A stretch of DNA of 64,000 nt from Pseudomonadota bacterium (GTDB taxonomy: Bacteria > Myxococcota_A > Polyangia > Polyangiales > Polyangiaceae), in NCBI GenBank assembly GCA_023431345.1, contig JAEYWK010000092.1, positions 62,001-126,000 on the forward strand. The letters are read 5' to 3'. Shown here one piece after another: positions 37,162-44,772 of this stretch (the stretch's first letter is position 1; each line of letters begins with the position of its first letter). The notes under the pieces are model-generated. The model did no database searches. It worked only from the letters and a program-made list of their open reading frames with translations, and was not told the origin of the DNA. Made by a program: the position numbers and the translations under genes.

Positions 37162-39621
37162 CTACGGATCGAGCTCGAGGTCGAGGTCGCTGGGCGAAGC
37201 GGGCCATAGCTTGTAGTTGCCGAAGCTGAAGCCGAAAATGCCTTGAATCGAACGAAATTCTTGGCCTTCGGGGTAGGTGTTGTCCAGCTCGGGCCACAAA
37301 GCGTCGTCGAGGCGTAGGCCGCCCGTGAGCAGAGTCTCATCGTAGTCTCTCGGGGCGTCGGCGTTCGACGCCGTCACCGCCAGGCCGCCGAGGCGCACGC
37401 GCATCGACGACCACCGCTCAGGTCCATCGAGCAGCTCCTCGAGCGTGAGGGAGAGCGCGGGATATTCGCCCACGACGCGACGCTTCACGACGCGAGGCTC
37501 CGTGAGCTGGTCATTGCCTTGGAAATGCTCGAGGTAGCCGCGCAGCACGACGGCTTCGCCGAGCGTGACAGCGGGCGGCGTCGTTTGCGTGTAGGCGAAG
37601 ATTCCCGAGTGCGGAGCGCGATCCCCATCCTCGATGTAGAGCCCCTTCGAGCCGTCGACGCGCAAGGCCGTGACCCGCACGTCAGTGAGCGTCACCGCGA
37701 AGTGGGGCGGACGGGGCGCGCCGGGCCCCCGCAGCTCCGCGATGCGCCGCGGGCACGGCGTCAAGCCGGGGTTCTCGACCGGACATGGGTCGCAAGCGTC
37801 GCCGATGCGATCGGCGTCGCTGTCCGCTTGCGCGGGGTCGGGGATGCGGGGGCAAACGTCGTGCACGTCGGGCACGCCATCGCGATCCGCGTCAGCTTCG
37901 TCCCACGCAGGTGGAGCCGCAGGCGGCGGGCACTCGCGCTCTCCGGCTGGGCATTCTCGCGCCACGCGCGCCTCACAGCGCGGCTCATCCGGCGGCGCGC
38001 CGCAGGAGAACAGCGGGTAGACGGCCTCGCCCGCCGCCTGAATGCGCGCCAAGCTCGAGCCGGTTTCGAGGGCGCACACGCGCTTGGCCTCTCCGCATAC
38101 GAACAGCTCTTCGCATGCTTCACCGGCCTCGAACGCTGCGATCAGCGCCGCGTCGCCCACGAGCGGCTGCCCCTGGCGAAGCACGAGCCGCACGTCAGGC
38201 GCGCCGGCGCGAGCCACGCTGCCATAAGCATCGCCGTCATCGGACCGTCGAAACACGGCGACGTCGCCCACCAGTCCGGGCGCCAGCGCGCCCAGCCGTC
38301 CCTCGACGCCCAGCGCCCAAGCGGCGTTCTCGGTGACCATGCGCCAAAGCTGGTAGGTGTCGAAGTAGCCGCCGAGCACCTGCGCGTCGTACTCCTCGAC
38401 GCAGGCCAGCTCGCGCAGCAAGCTCATCGAACCGCTGGCGAGCCAGTCCGTCCCGACCGCGACGCGCACACCCAAGCTCGAGAGTAGCGCGACCGGCGCG
38501 GTGCTGCCGTAGAGATCGAGGTTCGAGCGAGGCGACCAGACGACGCTCGCGCCCCGCTCCGCGAGCCGCTCGGCGTCGCGGCGCGTGAGCGCCATGGCGT
38601 GCACGATGGCGCTGTTTCTCCCCAAGAGGTTCAGCTCGCCGAGCGCGCAGCGCAGCTCGTCGCTGGCGCGCGAGCTCGTCCCCTCGCCCACGTGCGCCAC
38701 GTAGGCGCGCGCGCGTGACGTGCTCTCGCGGGTGTCGGGCGTCGCCCCGAATGCGCAGTCGGCGGGCGCGGCCGCGCGCTGCGAGTCGTCGAGGGGGAAC
38801 GTCTCGGCGCGAATCTCGCCCGCCCACAGGTCTTCACTCAGGCCCGCCACGTCGAGGTTACGGAGCAGGCCGCGCTTGCCGCCCGCGCCGACGATCGACG
38901 TCGCGCCGCCGAGCACCATGCGCAGCTCCTGCGCGAGGATTTCAGCCGCAGACGCGCCGCCTTCGAACGGCAGCGCGGCGTGGCCGTTTTCGCCCAATCG
39001 CCAATCACTCCGGTGCTCGTAGAGCTCGCCTGGGTGCGGGAGAGGCGCCGTGCCCGCGTAGCCCAAGTGATCGTGGAGGTTGATCAGCCCCGGGGATATC
39101 ACGCTGTCAGGGCAGTCGATGACCAACTTTTCGCCGGCGTCGCCGCAGTCGCATGCGGCGCAGCGCACGTTACCTTCCGCGTCCAAATCGAGGACGCCGC
39201 GCGCAAGCACGGCCACGGGCGTGAGCAGCGTCCCCAGCAAACGCACGCCTTTCGACGAGTCTCCGCGCGTCTCGCAGGCCCGAGGCGCGCGGCTGTCGGC
39301 GCACGTGAGCGTCGACGGACGCGGCCTGTCGGCAGCGTTGGTAGGCGCGGCTCCTGCTGCCGCGGCATCACCGCTTTCGCGTTCTTCGCGGAGCTCGCCG
39401 CCGGCACCGCCGCTGTCCGCATTGGAGTTGCCGCCCGCGTCTGCTTCCGTCTCCGTTTGCCCCAGCGCTGGACTGCCCGCAGCGCTCTCGCTGGGGGCGA
39501 GTGAGCGCACGCGGCAGCCCACGAGCGCAGCCAGCGCCAGCACTACGCCGAGGAGGCGGCCCGCGAGCCGCGCGCGGCTCACTCGCAAGCGCCGCGCGCG
39601 CGCGCTAGAAGCGATCGGCAT
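37162..39621 (-). CDS. Lipoprotein amidohydrolase with thrombospondin type-3 repeats and C-terminal OB-like domain
   Basis: The ~819-aa product has a lipobox (ALVGC), then a ~70-residue low-complexity linker. The amidohydrolase TIM barrel follows, with its metal ligands visible: H-x-H in INLHDHLG, His in VAHVGEG, His in IVHAMAL and Asp in VGTDWLASG, the plan of the AtzA/TrzN-like or guanine-deaminase-like group. Next come acidic thrombospondin type-3-type calcium repeats (DADRDGVPDVHDVCP and DSDADRIGDACDPCP) and a beta-rich C-terminal domain. It is probably an outer-surface hydrolase or deaminase with unknown substrate. ATG 39621 overlaps the divergent uppP start; GTG 39582 is an alternative that still keeps the signal peptide. 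Confidence 0.8.
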   Translation of the reverse strand: MPIASSARARRLRVSRARLAGRLLGVVLALAALVGCRVRSLAPSESAAGSPALGQTETEADAGGNSNADSGGAGGELREERESGDAAAAGAAPTNAADRPRPSTLTCADSRAPRACETRGDSSKGVRLLGTLLTPVAVLARGVLDLDAEGNVRCAACDCGDAGEKLVIDCPDSVISPGLINLHDHLGYAGTAPLPHPGELYEHRSDWRLGENGHAALPFEGGASAAEILAQELRMVLGGATSIVGAGGKRGLLRNLDVAGLSEDLWAGEIRAETFPLDDSQRAAAPADCAFGATPDTRESTSRARAYVAHVGEGTSSRASDELRCALGELNLLGRNSAIVHAMALTRRDAERLAERGASVVWSPRSNLDLYGSTAPVALLSSLGVRVAVGTDWLASGSMSLLRELACVEEYDAQVLGGYFDTYQLWRMVTENAAWALGVEGRLGALAPGLVGDVAVFRRSDDGDAYGSVARAGAPDVRLVLRQGQPLVGDAALIAAFEAGEACEELFVCGEAKRVCALETGSSLARIQAAGEAVYPLFSCGAPPDEPRCEARVARECPAGERECPPPAAPPAWDEADADRDGVPDVHDVCPRIPDPAQADSDADRIGDACDPCPVENPGLTPCPRRIAELRGPGAPRPPHFAVTLTDVRVTALRVDGSKGLYIEDGDRAPHSGIFAYTQTTPPAVTLGEAVVLRGYLEHFQGNDQLTEPRVVKRRVVGEYPALSLTLEELLDGPERWSSMRVRLGGLAVTASNADAPRDYDETLLTGGLRLDDALWPELDNTYPEGQEFRSIQGIFGFSFGNYKLWPASPSDLDLELDP

Positions 39622-40435
39622 GCAGCCGCCGGTCTGGGAGAGCGTCATTTTGGGCGCCATTCAGGGCCTCACCGAGTTCCTTCCCATCTCGAGCGACGGA
39701 CATTTGGCCCTGGCCCAGGTGCTCTTCGACTTTTCGTCGAAGGGCCTGGCGTTCAACGTGATGCTGCACGTGGGCACGCTGCTGTCGACGGTGGTGATGC
39801 TCTGGCCACGCGTGAAAGCGACGCTGAGCAGCGGCTTGGCCGCCTGCGTGCGGCCCTCGCTGCTGAGCACGGAGCCAGGCGCACGCGACGCGCTGGTGGT
39901 CGTGCTGGCCAGCGTCCCCACCGCGGCGCTCGGGCTCACGCTGCGCGAGGCGGTGGCGCGCTGGACTGGGTCGCCGCTAGCGATCGGCCTCGGCTTCCTG
40001 GGCACGAGCGCGATCCTGCTCGTCTCGCGCTCCGCGCGAGCAGGGCGCCTCGAGCAGCCGTCGGTGCTGGGCGCCTTGCTCCTCGGCCTCGTGCAAGGGC
40101 TCGCAGTACTGCCTGGCCTGTCGCGCAGCGCGCTCACCATCACGCTGGCGCTGTTCTTGGGCGTCCGCCGCGAGCGCGCGTTCGAGCTATCGATGCTCAT
40201 GTCGCTGCCGGCCGTGCTCGGCGCGACCTTGCTCGAAGCACCGAAGGCGTTGAGAGAAGACGGCGCGCTCACCACGGCCGTCGTCGGCTCGCTGGTCGCG
40301 TTCCTGATCGGGTGCTTGTCGGTGGGGCTGCTGCGGCGCATCGTGGTTGCGGGGGCCTTCTCGTGGTTCGCGGCTTGGGTCGTGCCGGTCGCGCTGGCGA
40401 CGCTGGCGCTGTCGCAAGCCTGGCCGCACCCCTGA
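39620..40435 (+). CDS. uppP: Undecaprenyl-diphosphatase
   Basis: A 271-aa polytopic membrane enzyme that recycles the undecaprenyl carrier of peptidoglycan and surface glycans. Motif 1 is GLTEFLPISSDGH (16-28), with E19 and H28 kept. The residue before Gly-His is Asp where Ser or Thr is usual. Motif 2 is LPGLSRSALT, with the catalytic Ser/Arg. ATG 39620 gives the usual N-terminus. The longer open frame upstream runs antisense to the amidohydrolase gene and has no family similarity. Its product would support the glycan pathways encoded nearby. Confidence 0.93.
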   Translation: MQPPVWESVILGAIQGLTEFLPISSDGHLALAQVLFDFSSKGLAFNVMLHVGTLLSTVVMLWPRVKATLSSGLAACVRPSLLSTEPGARDALVVVLASVPTAALGLTLREAVARWTGSPLAIGLGFLGTSAILLVSRSARAGRLEQPSVLGALLLGLVQGLAVLPGLSRSALTITLALFLGVRRERAFELSMLMSLPAVLGATLLEAPKALREDGALTTAVVGSLVAFLIGCLSVGLLRRIVVAGAFSWFAAWVVPVALATLALSQAWPHP

Positions 40436-40516
40436 CGCGAGCGCCCGTACCCCTGCTTTTCGGCCGCGCACGCCGCCAGTTGCGCGCCAAATTGCTCCGA
40501 TTAAGCTGCGCGCACG

Positions 40517-41602
40517 ATGACCCACGTCTTTACCCTCGTGCTCGCCGGTGGCAGCGGCACTCGCTTCTGGCCCGCCTCTCGCAAGCACCGCCCGAAGCAG
40601 GTGCTGGGCATGGGCCCCGATACGAGCCTGCCGCTGATCGGGCACACCCTGCGCCGCGTCGCGCCGCTCTGTCCGCCCGCGAACATGATCGTCGCGACGG
40701 GCGAGGCGCTCGTGGGCGTGACGCGCGAGGCGCTGCCCGAGCTCGGCTCCGACTCGTTCATCGCCGAGCCCATCGCCAAGAACACGGCGCCGTGCATCGC
40801 GTGGGGCGCGCAGCTCATCGCGCGCCGCGATCCAGAGGCGGTGGTGATGGTGCTACCGAGCGATCACCACATCGCCGACGAGCCGGAGTTCTTGCGAGTG
40901 CTGGCGCGAGCGCTCGACAGCGCGGCGCGCGGCACCATCACCACCGTGGGCATCCAGCCGACGCGGCCGGAGACGGGCTACGGCTACATTCAGGCCGAGC
41001 AGGAGCGAGCGCCGGGCGTGTTGCTCGTCGACCGCTTCGTCGAAAAGCCCAACCTCGAGCTCGCCAAAACTTACGTGGAGAGCGGCAAGCACTACTGGAA
41101 CAGCGGCATGTTCTTCTTCCGCGCCGTCGACATGCTGCGCGCCGTCGAAGAGCACCTGCCGGAGGTGCACCGCGGCTTGCAGCTGATCGAGCAGGCGACG
41201 GGTAAGGGCGAGGAGGCGGAGCGCGAGGCGACGCGGCGCGCCTTCGAGAGCATGCCCTCGATCAGCGTCGATCACGGCATCATGGAGAAGGTGAAAGAGC
41301 TCGCGGTGGTGCCAGGCTCGTTCGGTTGGAGCGATTTGGGCAGCTGGCACACGGTTTGGGAGCTCGGCCGGCGCGACTCGCGCGACAACGTCGGCCCCGC
41401 CGACTCGTTGTTCATCGACGCGCACCGCAATTTGATCGAAGACCTGCGCAGCCGAAAGCAGCCGCGCACCGTGGCGATGCTCGGCGTCAGTGATCTGTGC
41501 GTCGTCGAGACGGACGACGCCGTCTTGATCATGCCGCGCGAGCGCGCCCAAGACGTGCGGCTCATCGTCGACGAGCTGGCGCGCCGCGGGGGGCCCGTCT
41601 GA
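40517..41602 (+). CDS. manC: Mannose-1-phosphate guanylyltransferase
   Basis: The 361-aa protein makes GDP-mannose from mannose-1-phosphate and GTP. It begins with the nucleotidyltransferase signature LVLAGGSGTRFWPASRKHRP (8-27) and contains AEPIAKNTAPCIAWGA, VLPSDHHIADE, VDRFVEKPNLELA and GSFGWSDLGSWHTVW. The second, isomerase domain of bifunctional ManC/AlgA is missing, so it is the single-domain form. GDP-mannose would feed polysaccharide or lipopolysaccharide synthesis; uppP lies just upstream on the same strand (81 nt). The stop codon overlaps the start region of a small lipoprotein gene. Confidence 0.9.
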   Translation: MTHVFTLVLAGGSGTRFWPASRKHRPKQVLGMGPDTSLPLIGHTLRRVAPLCPPANMIVATGEALVGVTREALPELGSDSFIAEPIAKNTAPCIAWGAQLIARRDPEAVVMVLPSDHHIADEPEFLRVLARALDSAARGTITTVGIQPTRPETGYGYIQAEQERAPGVLLVDRFVEKPNLELAKTYVESGKHYWNSGMFFFRAVDMLRAVEEHLPEVHRGLQLIEQATGKGEEAEREATRRAFESMPSISVDHGIMEKVKELAVVPGSFGWSDLGSWHTVWELGRRDSRDNVGPADSLFIDAHRNLIEDLRSRKQPRTVAMLGVSDLCVVETDDAVLIMPRERAQDVRLIVDELARRGGPV

Positions 41603-42060
41603 GGGCGGGCGCGCTGGCCTTCGCGGGCTTGCTCGCGCTCGGGTGCGCCAAGTTTCAAACTGCGCGCGAGTGCGGCAGCTTCGTGTCCGCCATCGAGAGC
41701 TGGAAGGGCGAGTCGGCCAAGCCAGTCGCTTCGGCGCAGCCAGCCGCTTCGGCGCAGCCAGCCGCTTCGGCGCAGCCGGTCGCGTCCGCCGCCGCTTCGG
41801 CCGAGTCGCGACGCCTGGCCGAGCGCTACGACTCGCTCGCCAAGCGCATCGACGAGCTGCACCTCACTTCGCCCGAGCTGTTGCCGCGCGCGGCGCGCTA
41901 CCAGAAGCTGTCCCGCGAGGCGGCCGCGGCCCTGCGCGATGTCGCGGCCGCCGTCGAGCAGGGCGACGCGGAGGGGGCGCGGCAGCGCCGCGTGCAGTTC
42001 GACGACATCGCGCGCGGCGAAGCTCCCCTCGTCGCCGACATCAACTCCTTGTGTCGTTGA
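41599..42060 (+). CDS. Small Ala-rich lipoprotein, unknown function
   Basis: The frame gives a neat short lipoprotein signal (RAGALAFAGLLALGC) only if translation begins at CTG 41599, which overlaps the manC TGA as CTGA. The only ATG/GTG in the frame is GTG 41497, 106 nt inside manC, which would add an Arg-rich 34-residue tail. The mature part has an 18-bp repeat unit (AASAQP x3, 41725-41778) and then a helical domain (RLAERYDSLAKRIDELHL, EAAAALRDVAAAVEQGDAEG). The likely cell place is the envelope. The function is unknown. It converges with uvrB, 9 nt apart. Confidence 0.6.
   Translation: MRAGALAFAGLLALGCAKFQTARECGSFVSAIESWKGESAKPVASAQPAASAQPAASAQPVASAAASAESRRLAERYDSLAKRIDELHLTSPELLPRAARYQKLSREAAAALRDVAAAVEQGDAEGARQRRVQFDDIARGEAPLVADINSLCR
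41725..41778 (+). repeat. 18-bp in-frame tandem repeat, three copies
   Basis: The unit GYCGCTTCGGCGCAGCCR encodes (A/V)ASAQP and occurs at 41725-41742, 41743-41760 and 41761-41778. It is a flexible spacer after the lipid anchor. Confidence 0.85.
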
Positions 42061-42069
42061 GCCGCGGGC

Positions 42070-44199
42070 TCAGCGGCGCCGACCGCCGCTGCCAGCCTTG
42101 CTCCTGCGCGCGGCCGGGCGCCGCTCCGAAGCCGGCGGCGCGCTCGGCGCGACCACCGGCTCGCCGCCGTTCAACGCCTGCAGCTTCTTGATCTCGTCTC
42201 GCAGGCGCGCCGCCGTTTCGAATTGCAGGTTCTCCGCCGCCGCGAACATCTCCTGGCGCAGCTCGAGCAGACGCTCTGCGATGTCTTGGGGCGCCGGCGC
42301 TGCCCCTGCCGCCGCGCCGCGCTCGGGGCGCTTCCTGTCGCCCGGCGCTGCCGACTTGCCGCCGTGCCCCTTCGGGACGGCGTAGTAGTCGTTCTGACCG
42401 CCAGCGGGGCTAAGCTCCATGATCGCGCGCTTCACGGTGGCGGGCGTGATGCCGTGCTTCTCGTTGTACTCGTGCTGCAGCTTGCGCCGGCGCTCCGTCT
42501 CGCCGATCGCCACCTTCATCGCGTCGGTGATACGATCTGCGTACATGTAAACCTGGCCATTGGCGTTGCGCGCGGCGCGGCCGATCGTTTGAATCAGCGA
42601 GCGGGGGCTGCGCAGAAAGCCCTCCTTGTCGGCGTCCAGGATGGCGACCAGGCTCACCTCCGGCAGGTCCAAGCCTTCACGCAGGAGGTTGATGCCGACC
42701 AAGACATCGAACTCTCCCGCGCGCAGATCGCGCAAGATTTCCACGCGCTCCATGGTGTCGATGTCGGAGTGCAGGTAGCGCACGCGCACCCCGAGCTCGG
42801 TGTAGTAGTCGGTGAGCTCTTCCGCCATGCGCTTGGTGAGGGTCGTCACCAGCACGCGCTCGTCACGCTTCACGCGCTCGCGGATCTCGGCCAACAGATC
42901 ATCGACCTGCCCGCCCACCGGGCGCACGAAGATCTCCGGATCGAGCAAGCCCGTGGGTCGGATCAGCTGCTCGACGATGACGCCGTCGGACTTCTTCAGC
43001 TCGTACTCGCCGGGCGTGGCCGAGACGAACACGGTGCGCTGCATGTGCTGCTCGAACTCTTCGAACTTGAGCGGGCGGTTGTCGAGCGCGCTCGGCAGCC
43101 GGAACCCGTACTCCACGAGCGTCTCTTTGCGCGAGCGATCGCCGCGGTACATGGCCGACACCTGGGGCACCGTTTGGTGCGACTCGTCCATCACCAGCAA
43201 GAAATCCTTTGGGAAGTAGTCGATCAGCGTGGGCGGAGGATCTCCCGGTTTGCGTTGCGACAGGTGGCGCGAGTAGTTCTCGATGCCCTGCACGAAGCCC
43301 ATCTGCTCGAGCATTTCGAGGTCGTACATCGTGCGCTGCTGAATGCGCTGCTTCTCGAGGAATCGCCCCTCGCGATCGTAAACCTCGAGTCGCTCTTTGA
43401 GCTCCTCGCGGATACCGGTGATGGCGCGATCGAGCTGCTGGCGCGGCGTCACGTAGTGGGAACCCGGGAAAATCGAGTAGCGATCCAGAGAGCCGAGCAC
43501 TTTGCCGCGCAGCGGGTCGACCTCGTGGATGCCGTCGACCTCATCGCCGAAAAACTCCACGCGAATGGCGCGAGCCTCCTCGTACACCGGAAAAATTTCC
43601 ACGACGTCGCCGCGCACGCGGAAGGTGCCGCGGTGAAAATCGGTATCGTTGCGCTCGTACTGGATGTCGACGAGCATGCGCAGCAGGTTGTCGCGCCGCA
43701 GCTCTTCGCCCTTCACGATGTTGATCAGCAAGCCGCTGTACGTCTCGGCGGAGCCGATACCGTAAATGCAGCTCACGCTGGCGATGATGATCACGTCCGG
43801 CCGGCTCAAGAGCGACATCGTCGCCGCGTGTCGCATGCGGTCGATCTGATCGTTGATGATCGCGTCCTTCTCGATGAAGGTGTCGGTCGTCGGGATGTAG
43901 GCTTCGGGCTGGTAATAGTCGTAGTAGCTGACGAAGAACGCGACGGCGTTCTCGGGGAACAAGTCGCGCATCTCGGCGTACAGCTGCGCCGCGAGCGTCT
44001 TGTTCGGCGCCATGATCAAAGTCGGCTTTTGCAGCCGCTGGATCAGGTTGGCGACCGTGAAGGTCTTGCCGCTGCCGGTGATGCCGAGCAGCGTCTGGTA
44101 CTGGGCCCCCGCTTCGAAGCTCTTGACCAGGCTCTCGATGGCCGCTGGCTGGTCACCTTTCGGAGTAAACTCGCTCCGTAGCTTGAAACCGAGGCTCAT
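42070..44199 (-). CDS. uvrB: Excinuclease ABC subunit B
   Basis: UvrB is the damage-verifying helicase-like core of nucleotide excision repair. The 709-aa protein has Walker A in GITGSGKTFTV, the beta-hairpin region around SYYDYYQPEAYIP, the DESH box in LLVMDESHQTVPQ, and the helicase motif TIGRAARNANGQV. A C-terminal UVR motif (LLELRQEMFAAAENLQFETA) contacts UvrC. A Lys/Arg-rich tail is added at the end. ATG 44199 gives the standard N-terminus (FKLRSEFTPKGDQ); the frame is open 13 codons further up. Confidence 0.97.
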   Translation of the reverse strand: MSLGFKLRSEFTPKGDQPAAIESLVKSFEAGAQYQTLLGITGSGKTFTVANLIQRLQKPTLIMAPNKTLAAQLYAEMRDLFPENAVAFFVSYYDYYQPEAYIPTTDTFIEKDAIINDQIDRMRHAATMSLLSRPDVIIIASVSCIYGIGSAETYSGLLINIVKGEELRRDNLLRMLVDIQYERNDTDFHRGTFRVRGDVVEIFPVYEEARAIRVEFFGDEVDGIHEVDPLRGKVLGSLDRYSIFPGSHYVTPRQQLDRAITGIREELKERLEVYDREGRFLEKQRIQQRTMYDLEMLEQMGFVQGIENYSRHLSQRKPGDPPPTLIDYFPKDFLLVMDESHQTVPQVSAMYRGDRSRKETLVEYGFRLPSALDNRPLKFEEFEQHMQRTVFVSATPGEYELKKSDGVIVEQLIRPTGLLDPEIFVRPVGGQVDDLLAEIRERVKRDERVLVTTLTKRMAEELTDYYTELGVRVRYLHSDIDTMERVEILRDLRAGEFDVLVGINLLREGLDLPEVSLVAILDADKEGFLRSPRSLIQTIGRAARNANGQVYMYADRITDAMKVAIGETERRRKLQHEYNEKHGITPATVKRAIMELSPAGGQNDYYAVPKGHGGKSAAPGDRKRPERGAAAGAAPAPQDIAERLLELRQEMFAAAENLQFETAARLRDEIKKLQALNGGEPVVAPSAPPASERRPAARRSKAGSGGRRR

Positions 44200-44772
44200 G
44201 GATCTCGCAAGCGTTAGCCGGACCTGCGGCTGACGCAAGCCTCCCGGCGCGCCGCTCCTGACAAGGGAGTGTCAGCGAAGCAGCTTGACGGGGAAACGCA
44301 GGGAGAAAAGGCGCACGCAAGCAGCGACGACTTTCGGGCGCTTGCGTCAGAGGGTCACGCGCGCGAGCGAGAACGCGAGTGGGAGCGCAGCAGGTGAGGG
44401 CGCCTCCCTGAATGGGAAGGGACGGCTCGCGCGTGCCCATGGCCGACGGGTCCGTGAGTCGTCGTGGGGCTCGTGTTGGGGAGGCCGAGGCCGGTCGCGC
44501 GGGCAGCGTTCGACTGATCAACCTTTTGAGGCATTCCCGCTGAGCGAAATAGTGATCACCAGGCGGAGCCCCGCGACACCGAAAATTCGCCGCGTTTACC
44601 AGGCCTCCACAAAAAAATTTCGTCAACGTGGTGCGATTGGAGTCACTAACCAGGGGCGCGGATGCGTTGACTACCGAACCCAGAGCCGGACGGAGCCCTC
44701 CGTGTGCGCTCGAAGCGTTCGCTGCTCGTCGTGACGCTCCTCGAGATTGCTTTGGAATTCGGAGGTTCGTTC
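44200..44772. other. Non-coding stretch between uvrB and the GH54 gene (573 bp)
   Basis: Open frames here have poor codon use and no motif, so no gene is called. There is an A-tract (44610-44616) and a GGAGG ribosome-binding site (44761-44765) before the GH54 start. The length suggests a long regulated leader or an unseen RNA. I found no known riboswitch signature. Confidence 0.5.

Noticed and set aside
44285..44734. 149-codon plus-strand open frame between uvrB and the GH54 gene
   Set aside because: No ribosome-binding site, odd amino-acid composition (Arg/Ser/Thr rich) and no recognisable domain. It is more likely non-coding.
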